The notes beneath the pieces are model-generated. The model saw only the letters and a list, made by a program, of their open reading frames with translations, had not been told where the DNA came from and made no database searches. Source: Hyaloperonospora brassicae (lineage: Eukaryota > Oomycota > Peronosporomycetes > Peronosporales > Peronosporaceae). From it: a stretch of DNA of 64,000 bases. The position numbers were made by a program, and so were the translations under genes. Each line of letters begins with the position of its first letter. The stretch's first letter is position 1. Of the stretch, positions 34,566 to 45,308 are shown piece by piece. The DNA is taken from the NCBI GenBank assembly GCA_947650285.1, contig CANTFL010000275.1, forward strand, positions 124,047 to 188,046. The letters run 5' to 3'.

Positions 34566-36010
34566 ATGATGAAGCATTATACCGTAGTTAATACACCTCC
34601 GCATCCACAACCACGAACAACGACAGCGATGTCGGTGCAAGTACCGAGACAGGTGCATACGTCGTAGGACGCGTTGCGCCCATCTTACCCGATGCGCAAG
34701 ACGCAAACTTACAAGATTGTTGTTGAGCATTGCCAGTCACTGATCCCAATGTATTTAAATCTGCCTACAGCAAGATGAACGAAACTGGTGACTTAAATGA
34801 ATTGACTACAGAAGCAGGTATATGGATGAACCTGGCAGCTTCTTAAAAGTAAAAAAAATGGTGATGACCAACTCAGGTACATCAAAGGGGTCAGAGGTTT
34901 TCAACGAGTCCGCATTAGCGAAGGTTCCAAGTGTAAGTGGTCAAGTCATGGAGATTTCACAAAGTATTATGAATCATACCAGCTCACATACCGGCTCAAT
35001 TGACGGCTAGCCAGGCTTTGTTAAGAGTGATATAGACAATGACACGAAAAACGTTATTAGCGCTGCTGAAGTAGCGCTTAAGAGGAGCTGACGAAGCGCA
35101 AGCGATAACAGCTGTCTTCGACAGTAAGTATCGCTACTGACATGAAAGTGAAGGAGCAACGTAAAATTCGGCGGAGTGCGAGTCAGCGTCGATGGCCAGA
35201 ACCTTGAAGTGATTTTGTTGTTTATGAAACCATAAGTATCTTTTGATAACGAATACTGAGAACGTTTAAAAAGTATAGTCAAGATACCTAAAGATCAAGC
35301 GGAAGTACTGAAGTCTGATATGAAGGCTAATGGTGTGACGCGGAGTTATAGGAGCTCGAAGCACTCTAGACTAAAGATTGCTCGAAAACTATTATTGTAG
35401 AATGTCGTGCCTGAGATGTAATGACTTGACGAAGCATACAAACTGATTGCATTAGGTCCTTAATTCCTACGCAAGCTGCTACCCAAAGCCTTTTGGATTC
35501 CATACAAAATATTTTTCTTGATTTTCAATGCGACTAATTTCGATGAATTGCACAGCGCGACCTTAAACGGTCGGCCCTCATCTATTCTGGAGCGGAATTG
35601 CACAAAAAGCGCGAACACGAAGCCAAACGCAATCGTTCTGGAGTAAAGTTGCATACCGTGCGCGTATACAACGTCGTATTTCATCATTCTAGATCGAGCG
35701 CCTTGCCCTACACAAGACTTGCCGACTTCGACCATCATGCTGATGACGATTTGGGATTATGGAGTAAAGACTAATAAGCAGAGAGAAGTTTGTTCGATTT
35801 TAATCACAGCTAGTTAATTGCGGATACAAGCAACGCGACGGAGTTAATATAATGAATCGATTCCCACCGGTAGCTCCTATTACTGGTTCATTTAGGCTAT
35901 TTGTGGCGTTGTCAGCCATGTCGGGAAATATCAGTTGTGATGTCAATAGAGCATACCTGAATGGAAATCTACAAATAACTTGTTTCGTCAATTGCGTTAG
36001 AAGGCATGTC
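34566..36010 (+). pseudogene. C2 copia linker and first part of reverse transcriptase
   Basis: 34566-35850 is decayed linker between integrase and RT, without clear motifs. At 35852-36010 the frame reads NRFPPVAPITGSFRLFVALSA and then CDVNRAYLNGNLQ. This equals the copia RT stretch ETFAPVxRxxSxRxLLALAA followed by MDVKTAFLNGxL. It breaks off at 36010, exactly where the A1 LTR begins. The continuation through the YVDD box is absent on the other side of A1. Confidence 0.8.
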
Positions 36011-36543
36011 TGTAACGAAGTTACACGTCGACTGGTAGTCGACAATAGGTGTGGTACACACAAGGGATGGGATCCCCTTTAAAGTAACATTAGAACACAA
36101 GTATCTATTGTTGAAGAATGATGTCCGTCAACCATTGATTACGAGATCTTTAATAGGTTTATCTAGGACATAAGTAAGTAGGTTATTTACTTTGTTCTAC
36201 AGTGTTCTTTTTGGTTAAAAGAAGAAATAAAATTCAGTTCCTATTTTGATCCAAAAGTCACGTGCCTCTCTGAGGCGTCTTGTGATCGTTTGAGGAGGTA
36301 GCAACGCCTTGCTACGGCAGCTACTCCTTGTGCACCTGTGCGTTTGATTCTTTGAATCGTTTGGTCCCCCTGCAACAGGGACCGTAAGCTCTCTTAGCTT
36401 GTTGACTCTTTGATTCGGGTTCTTCAAACAAAACCTTAGTTCTCTGAGGTTGTTGACTCTTTAAGTCGGATTCTCTGAGCCTTAAGTTGCTCGTTAAGCG
36501 TTAAGTCTTCCTCTGACTTGAGGAGCTGTGTATCTCCGCTACA
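36011..36543 (+). mobile_element. A1 Ty3/gypsy element, 5' LTR
   Basis: 533 bases, tgtaacgaagttacacgtcg to tatctccgctaca. It is matched by 43176-43707 with roughly thirty visible differences. It is followed by ccaagtagcgctagtag, the likely primer-binding region. The left flank is atgtc, which does not recur after the 3' LTR. Confidence 0.9.
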
Positions 36544-36601
36544 CCAAGTAGCGCTAGTAGTCAATCTACGCCTGAGGCGTTAGAACTGATTCTCTGTGAC
36601 G

Positions 36602-37630
36602 ATGAAGCAATCCACACCCCTCTCTGAGGACCAGAAGGTCGCGCTTGATAAGATGACCGCGGCCGTAGACCCAGTCTATGTGGAGTTTCTAGCTGCCCAA
36701 GGTCCCGATGTGCTGAATTCACGAGTCGAAACCTTCATGCAGTATGAAACGGTTTTTTAGGGTAGGTTCAAAATTAAGTAGCTTCGGCGATGCCAAGACG
36801 CTACGTGGCGATGCCAGATAAAGAGGCTGAGCCTCGTCCCCTTCGGATGGACGTTAAACATTTCCCGGGAAGGAGGCGAAAACCTCACCCTCTGGATTCG
36901 TGAGATTGAGATGGATATGAGCCATGGCCTTTTATCACTTAAGCACCAGCAGGTCTCGCTGGATAGCTCCAAGCTCGATGGAAGATCTAGATAGTGGGCT
37001 CTGACGTGTGGCAAGTATGTCGACTTGGCATTTCCAACATGGGATTCGCTTAAGTTATATATTTTGAGAGTTTCCTCGCCGCCGAATCAGGCATACCGCG
37101 TGTAATCAAATTTATTTTTTTCCTTTCCGGATAAAATTAAATGTACGGATTTTGTTCTATAGTGGAGAACTCTGATGGCTGTTATGCAGTCTGACCCTCT
37201 CCCTGAGACAGTCTATGTGACTGTCTTCATGGAAGGTATTCGCAATGGCGTTCGCCAGGACCAAGGTGTTTCGGGTCAATCCCTCTACTTTGCGGAAGCG
37301 GTTAGCATCGCTCAAAATGCTGAGCACAACTTCAAGTCGGCCAGACTTGGTTGTAATGGGTACAATCAAAGCTTTGCGAGGGCAACCTATGCGAGCACCT
37401 CGGCTTACTGTAAGCTAGAACCGATGGATCTCAGCTATGCTGAAGATGAAGGTGAAGAGGAGCTTCATGTTGCAGAGAAATGACAGGAAGTGAGACTCTG
37501 CTATATGTGCGGAAGCACTAAACGCTTGCGTCCCACTTGTCTTTTGCGTAATCAACAACCGACCCCTATGGGTCGAAACCCCAGCCACAACCAGAAACCT
37601 GATATGGCACGGGGAAACGTCGACACCCAG
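36602..37630 (+). pseudogene. A1 gag (retrotransposon gag and degenerate zinc knuckle)
   Basis: It begins at ATG 36602 (MKQSTPLSEDQK) and is soon broken by a stop near 36757 and frameshifts. The retrotransposon gag core is visible as LWIREIEMDM, LDSSKLDGRSR, PTWDSLK and PPNQAYRV up to about 37110. The frame at 37175-37483 continues with LPETVYVTVFMEGIRNGVR and AEHNFKSAR. A CCHC-type knuckle region near 37500 reads CYMCGSTKRLRPTC, with the expected histidine missing. Gag would form the virus-like particle; this copy cannot. Confidence 0.85.
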
Positions 37631-37779
37631 TAGGTGAGGGGCGCCCTACTGGGATAAAACTGAGTTCTGTTGCTTTTCTGTGAGGTAGAGTGAAACAGGG
37701 CTTAGCCCCACAATGCTCTGTGCCCACCAGCACAGAGCGTGGATACAAGCCTGGCTTTTTAGTCGCCGAGGATAAATTT

Positions 37780-40623
37780 AAAGGTTTTGAGAAGCATTGG
37801 TCGATACTAATCGAATCCAGAGCATCATGCAATTATGCTTGACGTAGTTCCCTTGAGGGAAGTCAGCGATACGCTGAAGCGCTCAAAACGCATGAGGGTG
37901 ATTCGATCACCGTTCGTTTAGCGACTGGTAGTCGCGTCACGGTGCCTAAAGTTCCGTTGAACTTAGGTGTGAAGGTTTTGGACTTTAACAGCATTGAACG
38001 CTGCCTTGTCCTCGATTTGGATTCGAGATACGATCTTATCCTGGGTATGGCTTGGCTTGAACGCCATGAGCGATTGATTTATTGGAGGTCTAAGACCTTA
38101 GGCGCCACGCGCAATGTTCCTAGCAAAGCTTTGGAGAGTCATGAACCCACTTTCGCTAGGCAACAAAAGCGCTATTGGCGCGAGCCATTGACGGAAGATG
38201 TCAATGTGCTGGACATTGGTATGTCAGAGTTAATTAACTCCAATGTCAATGGTATCCATATTGAGCGGAGCTCTTTCACAGTATGTGAAGAGAGTTATAA
38301 TCCGTTGAGTGATACTTGTTGTGATACTGAGTCACTGCATGCTGCAGGCATGGTTGGCCTAGGGCCGAGACATCTAGAATGTAATTCCTCTGATGTGAGT
38401 GGGGTGGCACGTAAAACCTCACCGAGTGAGGGCGGCCGAGGTGGAACCTCACTGAATATTGGTAATGACATTGATGGCGAGAAGCCAGAATTTTCAGGGC
38501 TAGGCCCAAATGCTGTACGTGAAGTGGTACGTATAAATTCACTGGGTGAAGTGTTCGAGTTACGTAACCCTTCACCAGATGTCGTTCAAGACATGAGCTC
38601 TCGTATAGAGCGTGCTAAGATATATGGCAACCACGTAGACCCTACTGTTCAAGCCTCTAGGAGGTGAAAGGTTTCTTTGAGGGTATAATACCGGCGTCGG
38701 GTGGTAATTGTTAATCGCCCAACGTATAAGAAGCCACGAAGTGATAATAGTAATAATACACTATGTACACTTGTCAATGGGTTGACTGGCCAGATTGATG
38801 GCAATATTAGTCTTGAGACCCTTCCATCCTTGGATACTCTCTTTGACCTAGACGAGATGTCTGACGGCGAATTTAGCCAAGCCTTACGGGCAGGAGAATT
38901 ATCCGAGTTAGTGGTCATTCGGTCGGATATTGGGTTGAACTCATCCTCGTTATTGTACGAGTCTGTCCTTGAGGACACAAAGGCGGCATTGTATGGCCGT
39001 AGTGGATCGTCGATTCTTAAGGATCCTCTTGATCCGTTCTATCCTTTGGTAAAGGAGTTTCAGGACGTGGTGTGTCACAACCCACCGTCCGTCTTACCTC
39101 CCGATAGAGGTGTACGTCATGAAATTGACTTGGTTCCTGGAACTATATACTGCGTAACACGGCAGTGGCCTTTACCGAAGGAACAGTGCGACGTCATTGA
39201 CGACTTCTTTCGTGCAAAGCACGCAGCGGGCATGGTTCGTGAGAGCAAATCTCCTCATTCCACGCCCACATTTTGTGTTCGAAAGCCCGATGGAAAGTGG
39301 CGCATTGTTCATGCTTACAATAATCTTAATGCTGCCACAATCCCGGCTCAGACACCAATCCCTCGGAAAGATGTTCTTCATAACAATATGGTGAGATGTA
39401 CGATGTACAGTGCACTCGATTTAGTCGATGGTTATTACCAATTACTCATGCGTGAGAAAGATATTTCGCTAACAGCGGTGAGTACCCCGAGCGGTATGCT
39501 CTGGGAGTGGCTAGTCATGCCACAGGGCTTGTCAAACGCGCCAGCTACGTTCAATCGTCTTGTGACGCAACTGTTTCGGCCTCACCGAGGTTACGCACAG
39601 ACCTACTTTGATGACATCTTTGTCCATAGTCGTGCTATGAACGGCCGGTATGATGTGGATAATCACATCGACCATTTACGAGCAGTGCTCGAGTGCATGC
39701 GCACAAACAAGTTGTATGCCAACGCCTCTAAGTGCATATTTGGTGCACAAGAGATTTCCTTTTTAGGTTGCTTCATCGGGAAGCGTGGTCTTACAGAGGA
39801 TCCCGCTAAGATAAAAGCCATAATTGATTGGCCGGTTCCTCAGAACCAGAAGGACTTACGTAAGTGGCTTGGTCTTGCCAATTACTTACACAAGTATAGT
39901 GCAAACTATGCAGTCATGGCTCGACCATTATCCAATCTCCTTAAAAAGGATGTGGAATGGTGTTGGACGAACACCGAGCAGAAAGCCTTTACGGCTGTAA
40001 AAGAGAGCCTTCTTCATGCGCCAATCTTGGCTTTGCCTGATCCTGATCGACCGTTCAGTGTCGTCTGTGACGCATCTGACTTTGCCATAAGCAGCGCCCT
40101 GTTACAGACAGATTCTGATGGACGGGAACGCTTCATTGCGTTTGAGAACCAGCAGCTGAAGGCTGCAGAAAAGAACTATCCTGTTCATGACAAAGAGCTA
40201 CTTGCAATGAAGTATGCTCTCGTCGAAGTCAGAGTTCATCTTCTTGGCTCTAAGCCGTTTGTGATCTATACCGATCATGCGTCACGAAGCACTGCGACCC
40301 AGTCGTCTCACCTCTCTCAGAGAATGGCTCGTTGGCTTTCCTTCTTTGCCGAGTACAACTTCGAGGTGAAGTATAAGACGGGTAAGCAGAATGCTTTGGC
40401 CTATGCGTTGACACGCAGGCCTGACAATGATCTTGCTCATGTTACGACTCTGTCGTCGTCGGTCACTGACCTAACCCGTACGGCATATGCCAAGGATGAA
40501 CACTGTGTAGCTCTGCTACGTGCTATAGGGAGCGACGAGTTTAAGGAATCGGACATAGAATTGTCGGTACGATTACGTGCGAGGCTATATCGATATTCCA
40601 TCGATCAAGGCCTGTTGTGCTAA
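37780..40623 (+). pseudogene. A1 pol: protease, reverse transcriptase, RNase H (largely open)
   Basis: One frame holds from about 37780 to 41562, with few stops (about 37840, 38665, 40621, 40924, 41122). The protease active site reads IESRAS at 37810-37827 where the family has a D-S-G-A core, so it is inactive; the distal part DSRYDLILGMAWLERHE is intact. RT (about 39140-39800) has MLWEWLVMPQGLSNAPATFNR and the catalytic TYFDDIFV. RNase H (about 40050-40440) starts SVVCDASDFAISSALLQ and includes HDKELLAMKYAL and VIYTDHAS. The 640-codon stretch 38701-40623 is the longest intact retroelement frame in the window. It suggests a comparatively young copy. Confidence 0.92.
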
Positions 40624-41562
40624 AGCACGGATGTGGAGGACACTCCTCGCATCGTTGTCCCTCATGATGGGGAGTTGAACTATCGGATCCTCTATGAGGC
40701 ACATGATAATGCTTTGAGTGGTCATCTTGGACGTGAGAAGACCTATGGCTCAGCTAGTCAATGCTATTGGTGGCCCAAACTGTATAAATGGGTGAGCACA
40801 TATGTGCGTACGTGTCCGGCGTGTCAACGGGTAAAACCCTCACCTCACGCGGCCGCGCCGCTAGATAGTTTGCCTGTACCCAAGGGGTGTTGGGAGTCCA
40901 TCAGCATGCATTTACTGTTCGTTTAACCCATGGATTCGTATGGAAACACGGGTATTGTGGTCTTTGTTGACCGTTTGAGCAAGATGGATCATTTATCAGC
41001 GGTGACAGATACCATTGATGGTGAAGGTACAGCTACGCTGTTTATCGATCGAGTGGATCGACAACACATTTTGCCGTTGGCAATTGTCTCTGATAGAGAT
41101 CCTCGCTTCACTGGGAAGTTTTGAAGGCCCATCTTCAAGGTGCTTGGCACACGATTGGACATGGTTACAGTGGATCATCCTCAGACTGGTGGTCAAACCG
41201 AGCGAGTGAATCGCATCATCGGTGACATCTTGCGCAGTGTTTGCGCTGAAACGCCAAAGCGTTGGAGTTCGACGCTCCCTGTCGTTGAGTTTGCGTTAAA
41301 TAACGCCGTGCATGCCTCCACCGGCTATACACCGTTTTATGTGAATGGGCTTACACACCCTCGCGTTCCGCTAACGCTATCACTCCTTGGATCAGGGCTT
41401 GGTGGGGGAGGAGTTGCCGATCGGCTCGCTGATATCAGCCCTTCTACTGTTAAATTACAGGTAAGCGAGTTTCTCGCTACGCGATTGAATATCTTACGAC
41501 ATGTGCGTAACGCACCGGATGATAGCCAAGACAAGCAGAAGGAACAAGTTAGTGCTAAATGA
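40624..41562 (+). pseudogene. A1 integrase core
   Basis: Same frame as the RT, interrupted by stops at 40621, 40924 and 41122. The zinc-binding region is seen as YEAHDNALSGHLGREKTY and CPACQRVKPS. The first catalytic residue is lost: SISMH replaces the expected SISMD. The second (SDRDPRFTG) and the glutamate (HPQTGGQTERVNR) are present. ALNNAVHASTGYTPFYVNG follows. DDE integrases insert the cDNA into chromatin; with the D-to-H change and stops this copy is dead. Confidence 0.9.
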
Positions 41563-41636
41563 ATAGGTTGTATTGAACGTTATGAGCTCGTAGACCAAGT
41601 TCTACTCAATACTATAAAATCTTACCTACAGATGTT

Positions 41637-42160
41637 GTGTCCGCCGTATTTAGGACAAAGTTGCGTCCGCGCTTCATTGGACCATTTACGGTCGTCGCCA
41701 AGAAGGGAATTGCGTATAGGCTCAACCTTCCGCGCAAACTGCGCACACACCCTGTATTCTACGTGGGCTTGCTTAAGCCGTACCGGGATTCGTCCTACGT
41801 GAAATGGGAGGCGCTTGCGCCGCATAGGTTGGCCTTGTCATCGGTTGCTAAATTCGTAGTAGGAGGTCAAGCTGAGCCTCCATCCGGGATTGGCCCAACT
41901 CCAACGCCTGGACACGAGCTCACATCTCGTCAAACGCACTCTGGGTCTTACCCAATATCTCACGGAGACCACTCAGCTTGAGAAGCACCTTCTCATGCTC
42001 CTCCATAGGTATACCGACCACCCCCGACGCTCTCGATGAGCAAGGGAACCGCCAGTTCCATGTGGAGCGACTTCTGAAACGACGTCGTCGTCAGGTTCTA
42101 ATACCAGTATCTGGTGAAGTGGCGAGGGCACCCGGAGCCGGAAAACTCGTGGGAGTTTAA
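41637..42160 (+). pseudogene. A1 integrase C-terminal domain and chromodomain
   Basis: At 41637-41830 one frame reads LRPRFIGPFTVVAKKGIAYRL and THPVFYVGLLKPYR, the SH3-like C-terminal domain. After a short linker, 42035-42160 gives QFHVERLLKRRRRQ, and in the next frame a tryptophan-containing W-x-G-H-P-E-P-E-N-S-W chromodomain core. The chromodomain identifies family A as a chromovirus and normally guides integration to marked chromatin. Frameshifts separate the parts. Confidence 0.8.
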
Positions 42161-42213
42161 AATACCCCTTCGGCAGGATTGTCCATGCGCCGATGATGTT
42201 TTTGAACATCGTG

Positions 42214-42969
42214 TCAGAGGTCATCCCTCGACCGAGAGCGCTTCTCACCAATAGTGGTGGAGGCAGGTGGGTAGTTGGGCACCGCTTGACCAACACCTAC
42301 ATCAATCGGCACAGCCGGAGCATAGCGTGTGCGATTTCGCAACTGGCCTCTGGCCTTTAGCTTGGCATAATCATACCGAAGCTTTCGTTCTAGACGAACA
42401 TCTGCCACATCGACACTTGCTCTGAGAGCTAACACGCTGCTGAGGTGTCGTTTCCGATGCACCCAGCGAACAAAAGCATTGTCTTCTTCCTCCTGAGATT
42501 TGCCTGTGAATAGGAGGATGGGTATACCCTTCATCGGTCGAACCGGTGCACCCCGTGCTTGTGTGTCAAGTCGCAACTTGTATTGACTCTGAGTCGTCAA
42601 GTGAGGTTGCAGGTACCTCTCACGAAGTGCATGTCGACTCGCCACCTCATCAGGAGATGTAGGCTCAGCGCCAATGGTCCAAGTTGCCAAAGAACGACCT
42701 GTCGTTTGGTGTATACGCTGTTCCACATTGAGTGGTGTGAAAAGATAGCCACGACGACCCTCAAGGGTTGCAGCAAGCTGCGTACGGCGCTGAGCGCTCT
42801 CCTCTCGTTGGATAGCCAACTCTTGTTGCTCATCACGCGTATTAGTGATGATGGCATCGCTCACAAGAAGTGTTTGATGTGGCGCCGATGGCGCGTTGGC
42901 TTTGACACGCTCGGCAAATGGGTTTGGTGCAATACGAGGCGCTGCCTCTAGCACTGGTGCGTCAGACAT
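42214..42969 (-). CDS. Intact antisense gene of the A1 retroelement, 251 residues, unknown function
   Basis: On the strand opposite to gag-pol, between the chromodomain and the 3' LTR, an uninterrupted frame runs from ATG at 42969 to 42214. The protein is hydrophilic with no signal peptide or membrane segment. It is glutamine/arginine-rich in the middle (QREESAQRRTQLAATLEGRR), has VRPMKGIPILLFTGKSQEEED centrally, and a basic C-terminus (EKRSRSRDDL). Translation further upstream is blocked by a stop near 43033, although the A2 copy is open there and has an in-frame ATG 35 codons earlier. That this frame stays open while gag and pol carry stops suggests selection or youth. I recognise no family. 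A function in packaging, regulation of sense transcription or counter-defence is only conjecture. Confidence 0.7.
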   Translation of the reverse strand: MSDAPVLEAAPRIAPNPFAERVKANAPSAPHQTLLVSDAIITNTRDEQQELAIQREESAQRRTQLAATLEGRRGYLFTPLNVEQRIHQTTGRSLATWTIGAEPTSPDEVASRHALRERYLQPHLTTQSQYKLRLDTQARGAPVRPMKGIPILLFTGKSQEEEDNAFVRWVHRKRHLSSVLALRASVDVADVRLERKLRYDYAKLKARGQLRNRTRYAPAVPIDVGVGQAVPNYPPASTTIGEKRSRSRDDL

Positions 42970-43175
42970 TGTCCTCTCTTCTACTTGGATATCGGTATCG
43001 CTACCATAATCCACCTCAACATCGATGCCGAGTTAAAAATAGAGTTTCGAGGACTCTTGGGGTGGCGATGCCATGGTGTTTTATGTTTGGCAACCGTGAG
43101 GTTGAAGCGAATACACACCGTCCTCTTCGAGAAAAGATTGACGTTTTGTGGAAACGTCAGTCTGGTGGGGGGGGG

Positions 43176-43707
43176 TGTAACGGGGTTACACGCCAACTAG
43201 TAGTCGACAATAGGTGTGGTACACACAAGGGATGGGATCCCCTTTAAAGTAACATTAGAACACAAGTATCTATTGTTGAAGAATGATGTCCGTCAACCAT
43301 TGATTACGAGATCTTTAATAGGTTTATCTAGGACATAAGTAAGTAGGTTATTTACTTTGTTCTACGGTGTTCTTTTTGGTTAAAAGAAGAAATAAAATTC
43401 AGTTCCCATTTTGATCCAAAAGGCACGTGCCTCTCTGAGGCGTCTTGTGATCGTTTGAGGAGGTAGCAACGCCTTGCTAAGGCAGCTACTCCTTGTGCAC
43501 TCTGTGAGTTTGATTCTTTGAATCGTTTGGTCCCCCTGGAACAGGGACCGTAAGCTCTCTTAGCTTGTTGACTCTTTGATTCGGGTTCTTCAAACAAAAC
43601 CTTAGCTCTCGGAGCTGTTGACTCTTTGAGTCGGGTTCGTAGAACCAAAGTTGCTCATTGAGCATTAAGTCTTCCTCTGACTTAAGGATATGTGTAGCTC
43701 CGCTACA
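43176..43707 (+). mobile_element. A1 3' LTR
   Basis: 532 bases, tgtaacggggttacacgcca to gtagctccgctaca. A run of at least nine guanines (polypurine tract) ends directly at its left edge. The right flank gagtg differs from the left flank atgtc of the 5' LTR, so no target duplication exists. Copia RNase H sequence resumes immediately after it. Confidence 0.9.
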
Positions 43708-44154
43708 GAGTGTCCTGGCACTTAGCACGGCTGAAGCAGAGTACAACGCATCGTGTGGGGCAGCTATGAAAGCAGCTTCGCTTCGCAACATAGTTGAGAT
43801 AATGGTGTATGCGACCAACACTTGTATTGAAGTGGAAATTGGTGTCGATAACGCGATCGCTATGACGCTGGCGATTGATCCGACACCTAGCTGACGGACA
43901 CGCCACATTATATTGCGTTAGCACAACAGGCGTGGGCAAGTTATTAGAACAAGTTTAAACTGCACAAGGTCGTCACAGATGATAATACCGCGAATCTTTT
44001 TACATAGGCGACAAGTGCAGACGGGATTCAGCACTTAATTTGATAATTTGCACCAAGAATCTGGCGAAGTAAGACTGGAAAGTCTAGTGCATGGGTTAGC
44101 GACACGGGACTATTTGACTGCGAAGAGCAAGCCAATTGCGGGTCGAGGAGGACA
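43708..44154 (+). pseudogene. C2 copia RNase H remnant, right of A1
   Basis: The translation reads LALSTAEAEYNASCGAAMK, SLRNIVEIM and VDNAIAMTLAID. These are the copia RNase H landmarks (STAEAEY, LR.LL.EL, DNQ.AI.L). VTDDNTANLFT near 43975 matches the DNLADLFTK terminus. Relative to the left half of C2, the segment between AYLNG and STAEAEY, on the order of 1 kb including the RT catalytic box, is missing. Confidence 0.85.
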
Positions 44155-44425
44155 TGTTGAATTCTGGGTTGGATATTGAAGATGAAACGACACTTGGCCG
44201 TATGGTCCAAGCGACGGCAGTTATAATATTTGGTAAGCGGCGACGGAGAAAAATCCACAGTTGAAGGAGATATGGCGATAGTGCCGGTTGCTCTCGTGGT
44301 AATTAGTGATGCGCACCAATAAGGAGTAGCCAAGACGCATCGTGTTTGTATGAATATTAGGTCAATTACTAAAACACACTCTAGGACTCGCGTCTACTTT
44401 TCCTAACTTCGCACCGCAAAATGCA
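44155..44425 (+). mobile_element. Ty1/copia element C2, 3' LTR
   Basis: 271 bases matching 31894-32164 in the same orientation. A purine-rich gaggaggac precedes it. It closes the copia element, so C2 spans 31894-44425 with A1 inside. Confidence 0.85.
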
Positions 44426-44837
44426 CCACAGTGTGCACTTCGTGATGCAAGGTCATGTAGTTCTAAACTCGGTAGGAATTCGCGAAGCAGAGCAATCTGT
44501 TCGAGCTTTCAATACAAAGAAACGCGGCAGGACGTACAGTGCTTACAGAATAGCTGCCTGCGTCTTTACGACCACGAGTGGAGGTACGAAAAGTGGATGT
44601 CATCGGCAAACGTTGTTTTCATTTAGTGTTACAGTTTGTCTCCTCACTGCCCCTCCCGCAAGTGCAAGTCGAAACACCGGAGCACATGCTCTGCCAGCCA
44701 AACAAATGAAACAGGCCGCCGACAACGCAGTGCTTTACGCAACCAGCTGACTGAAACGTGACCGACCTCGCTGCAAAAGCTCCAAGCTGCATATGTGTCA
44801 ACCTGTTGAGCACGAGGATTCCTTTAAGCACGCGTGC
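44426..44837. other. Spacer between copia LTR and effector gene
   Basis: About 410 bases. A plus-strand frame of roughly 100 codons shows no domain and is not called. It contains the 3' untranslated region of the minus-strand effector. Confidence 0.4.
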
Positions 44838-45308
44838 TCAGCTTGAACCTGCGCGTGCTGGTGTTCCAGCCTTTTCTGTCATTTGCGCCGTCACCACCCA
44901 AAACAGGGCGAGCCCAGCAATTGTTACGGCCAACGCGATTTCAGCACCATTCGTCACTCCGGTGTAAACCTCCGCGTCCCGATTTATGCTTTTCGCCCGG
45001 TTCAGTGCACCTCCCGTCGCTTCTTCAGACGCCTTTGCGCTCTTGGATTTCCAGCGCAAATGCGTGCGCACCCAGTTGCCCATGGACTCAAATCGTCCTC
45101 TCTCCTCGTCGCTGCTCGATTCCAGCACCCCCTCCTCCTCCGTGCCTAGCTCTTTGTCGTCCAAATGAACGGTTTCGAGATGACGGGTCGTCTGGCCATC
45201 AGTCCTTAAGTGCTGAACGACTTCCAAGTCGCTTACCGCCGATACGGAGTCGAAAGCGCTCGCCGAGAAGACACTCAGGACAAGAAGGAAGCGAGCGGCT
45301 CGCATCAT
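44838..45308 (-). CDS. Secreted QxLR/RxL-dEER-type effector with C-terminal membrane helix
   Basis: 156 residues starting at two consecutive ATGs. The signal peptide is about residues 1-24, hydrophobic core FLLVLSVFSASAF, cleavage after SVSA. Two motif candidates follow at the usual distance: QHLR at 32-35 (QxLR variant known from downy mildews) and RHLE at 42-45. An acidic stretch then ends in DEER at 67-70. The body is basic and short, and residues about 123-142 form a strong membrane helix close to the C-terminus. Such proteins are secreted from haustoria and translocated into host cells, where the helix could tail-anchor them. Paralogues lie at 14022-14519 and 18697-18951, and only this copy is intact. 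It is isolated between a copia LTR and anonymous DNA, with an upstream block shared with the 14-kb locus. No WY domain was seen. Confidence 0.85.
   Translation of the reverse strand: MMRAARFLLVLSVFSASAFDSVSAVSDLEVVQHLRTDGQTTRHLETVHLDDKELGTEEEGVLESSSDEERGRFESMGNWVRTHLRWKSKSAKASEEATGGALNRAKSINRDAEVYTGVTNGAEIALAVTIAGLALFWVVTAQMTEKAGTPARAGSS

Noticed and set aside
42559..42951. 130-codon plus-strand frame within the A1 antisense gene region
   Set aside because: It is the complement of the longer, copy-conserved minus-strand gene; indels between A1 and A2 preserve the minus-strand frame.
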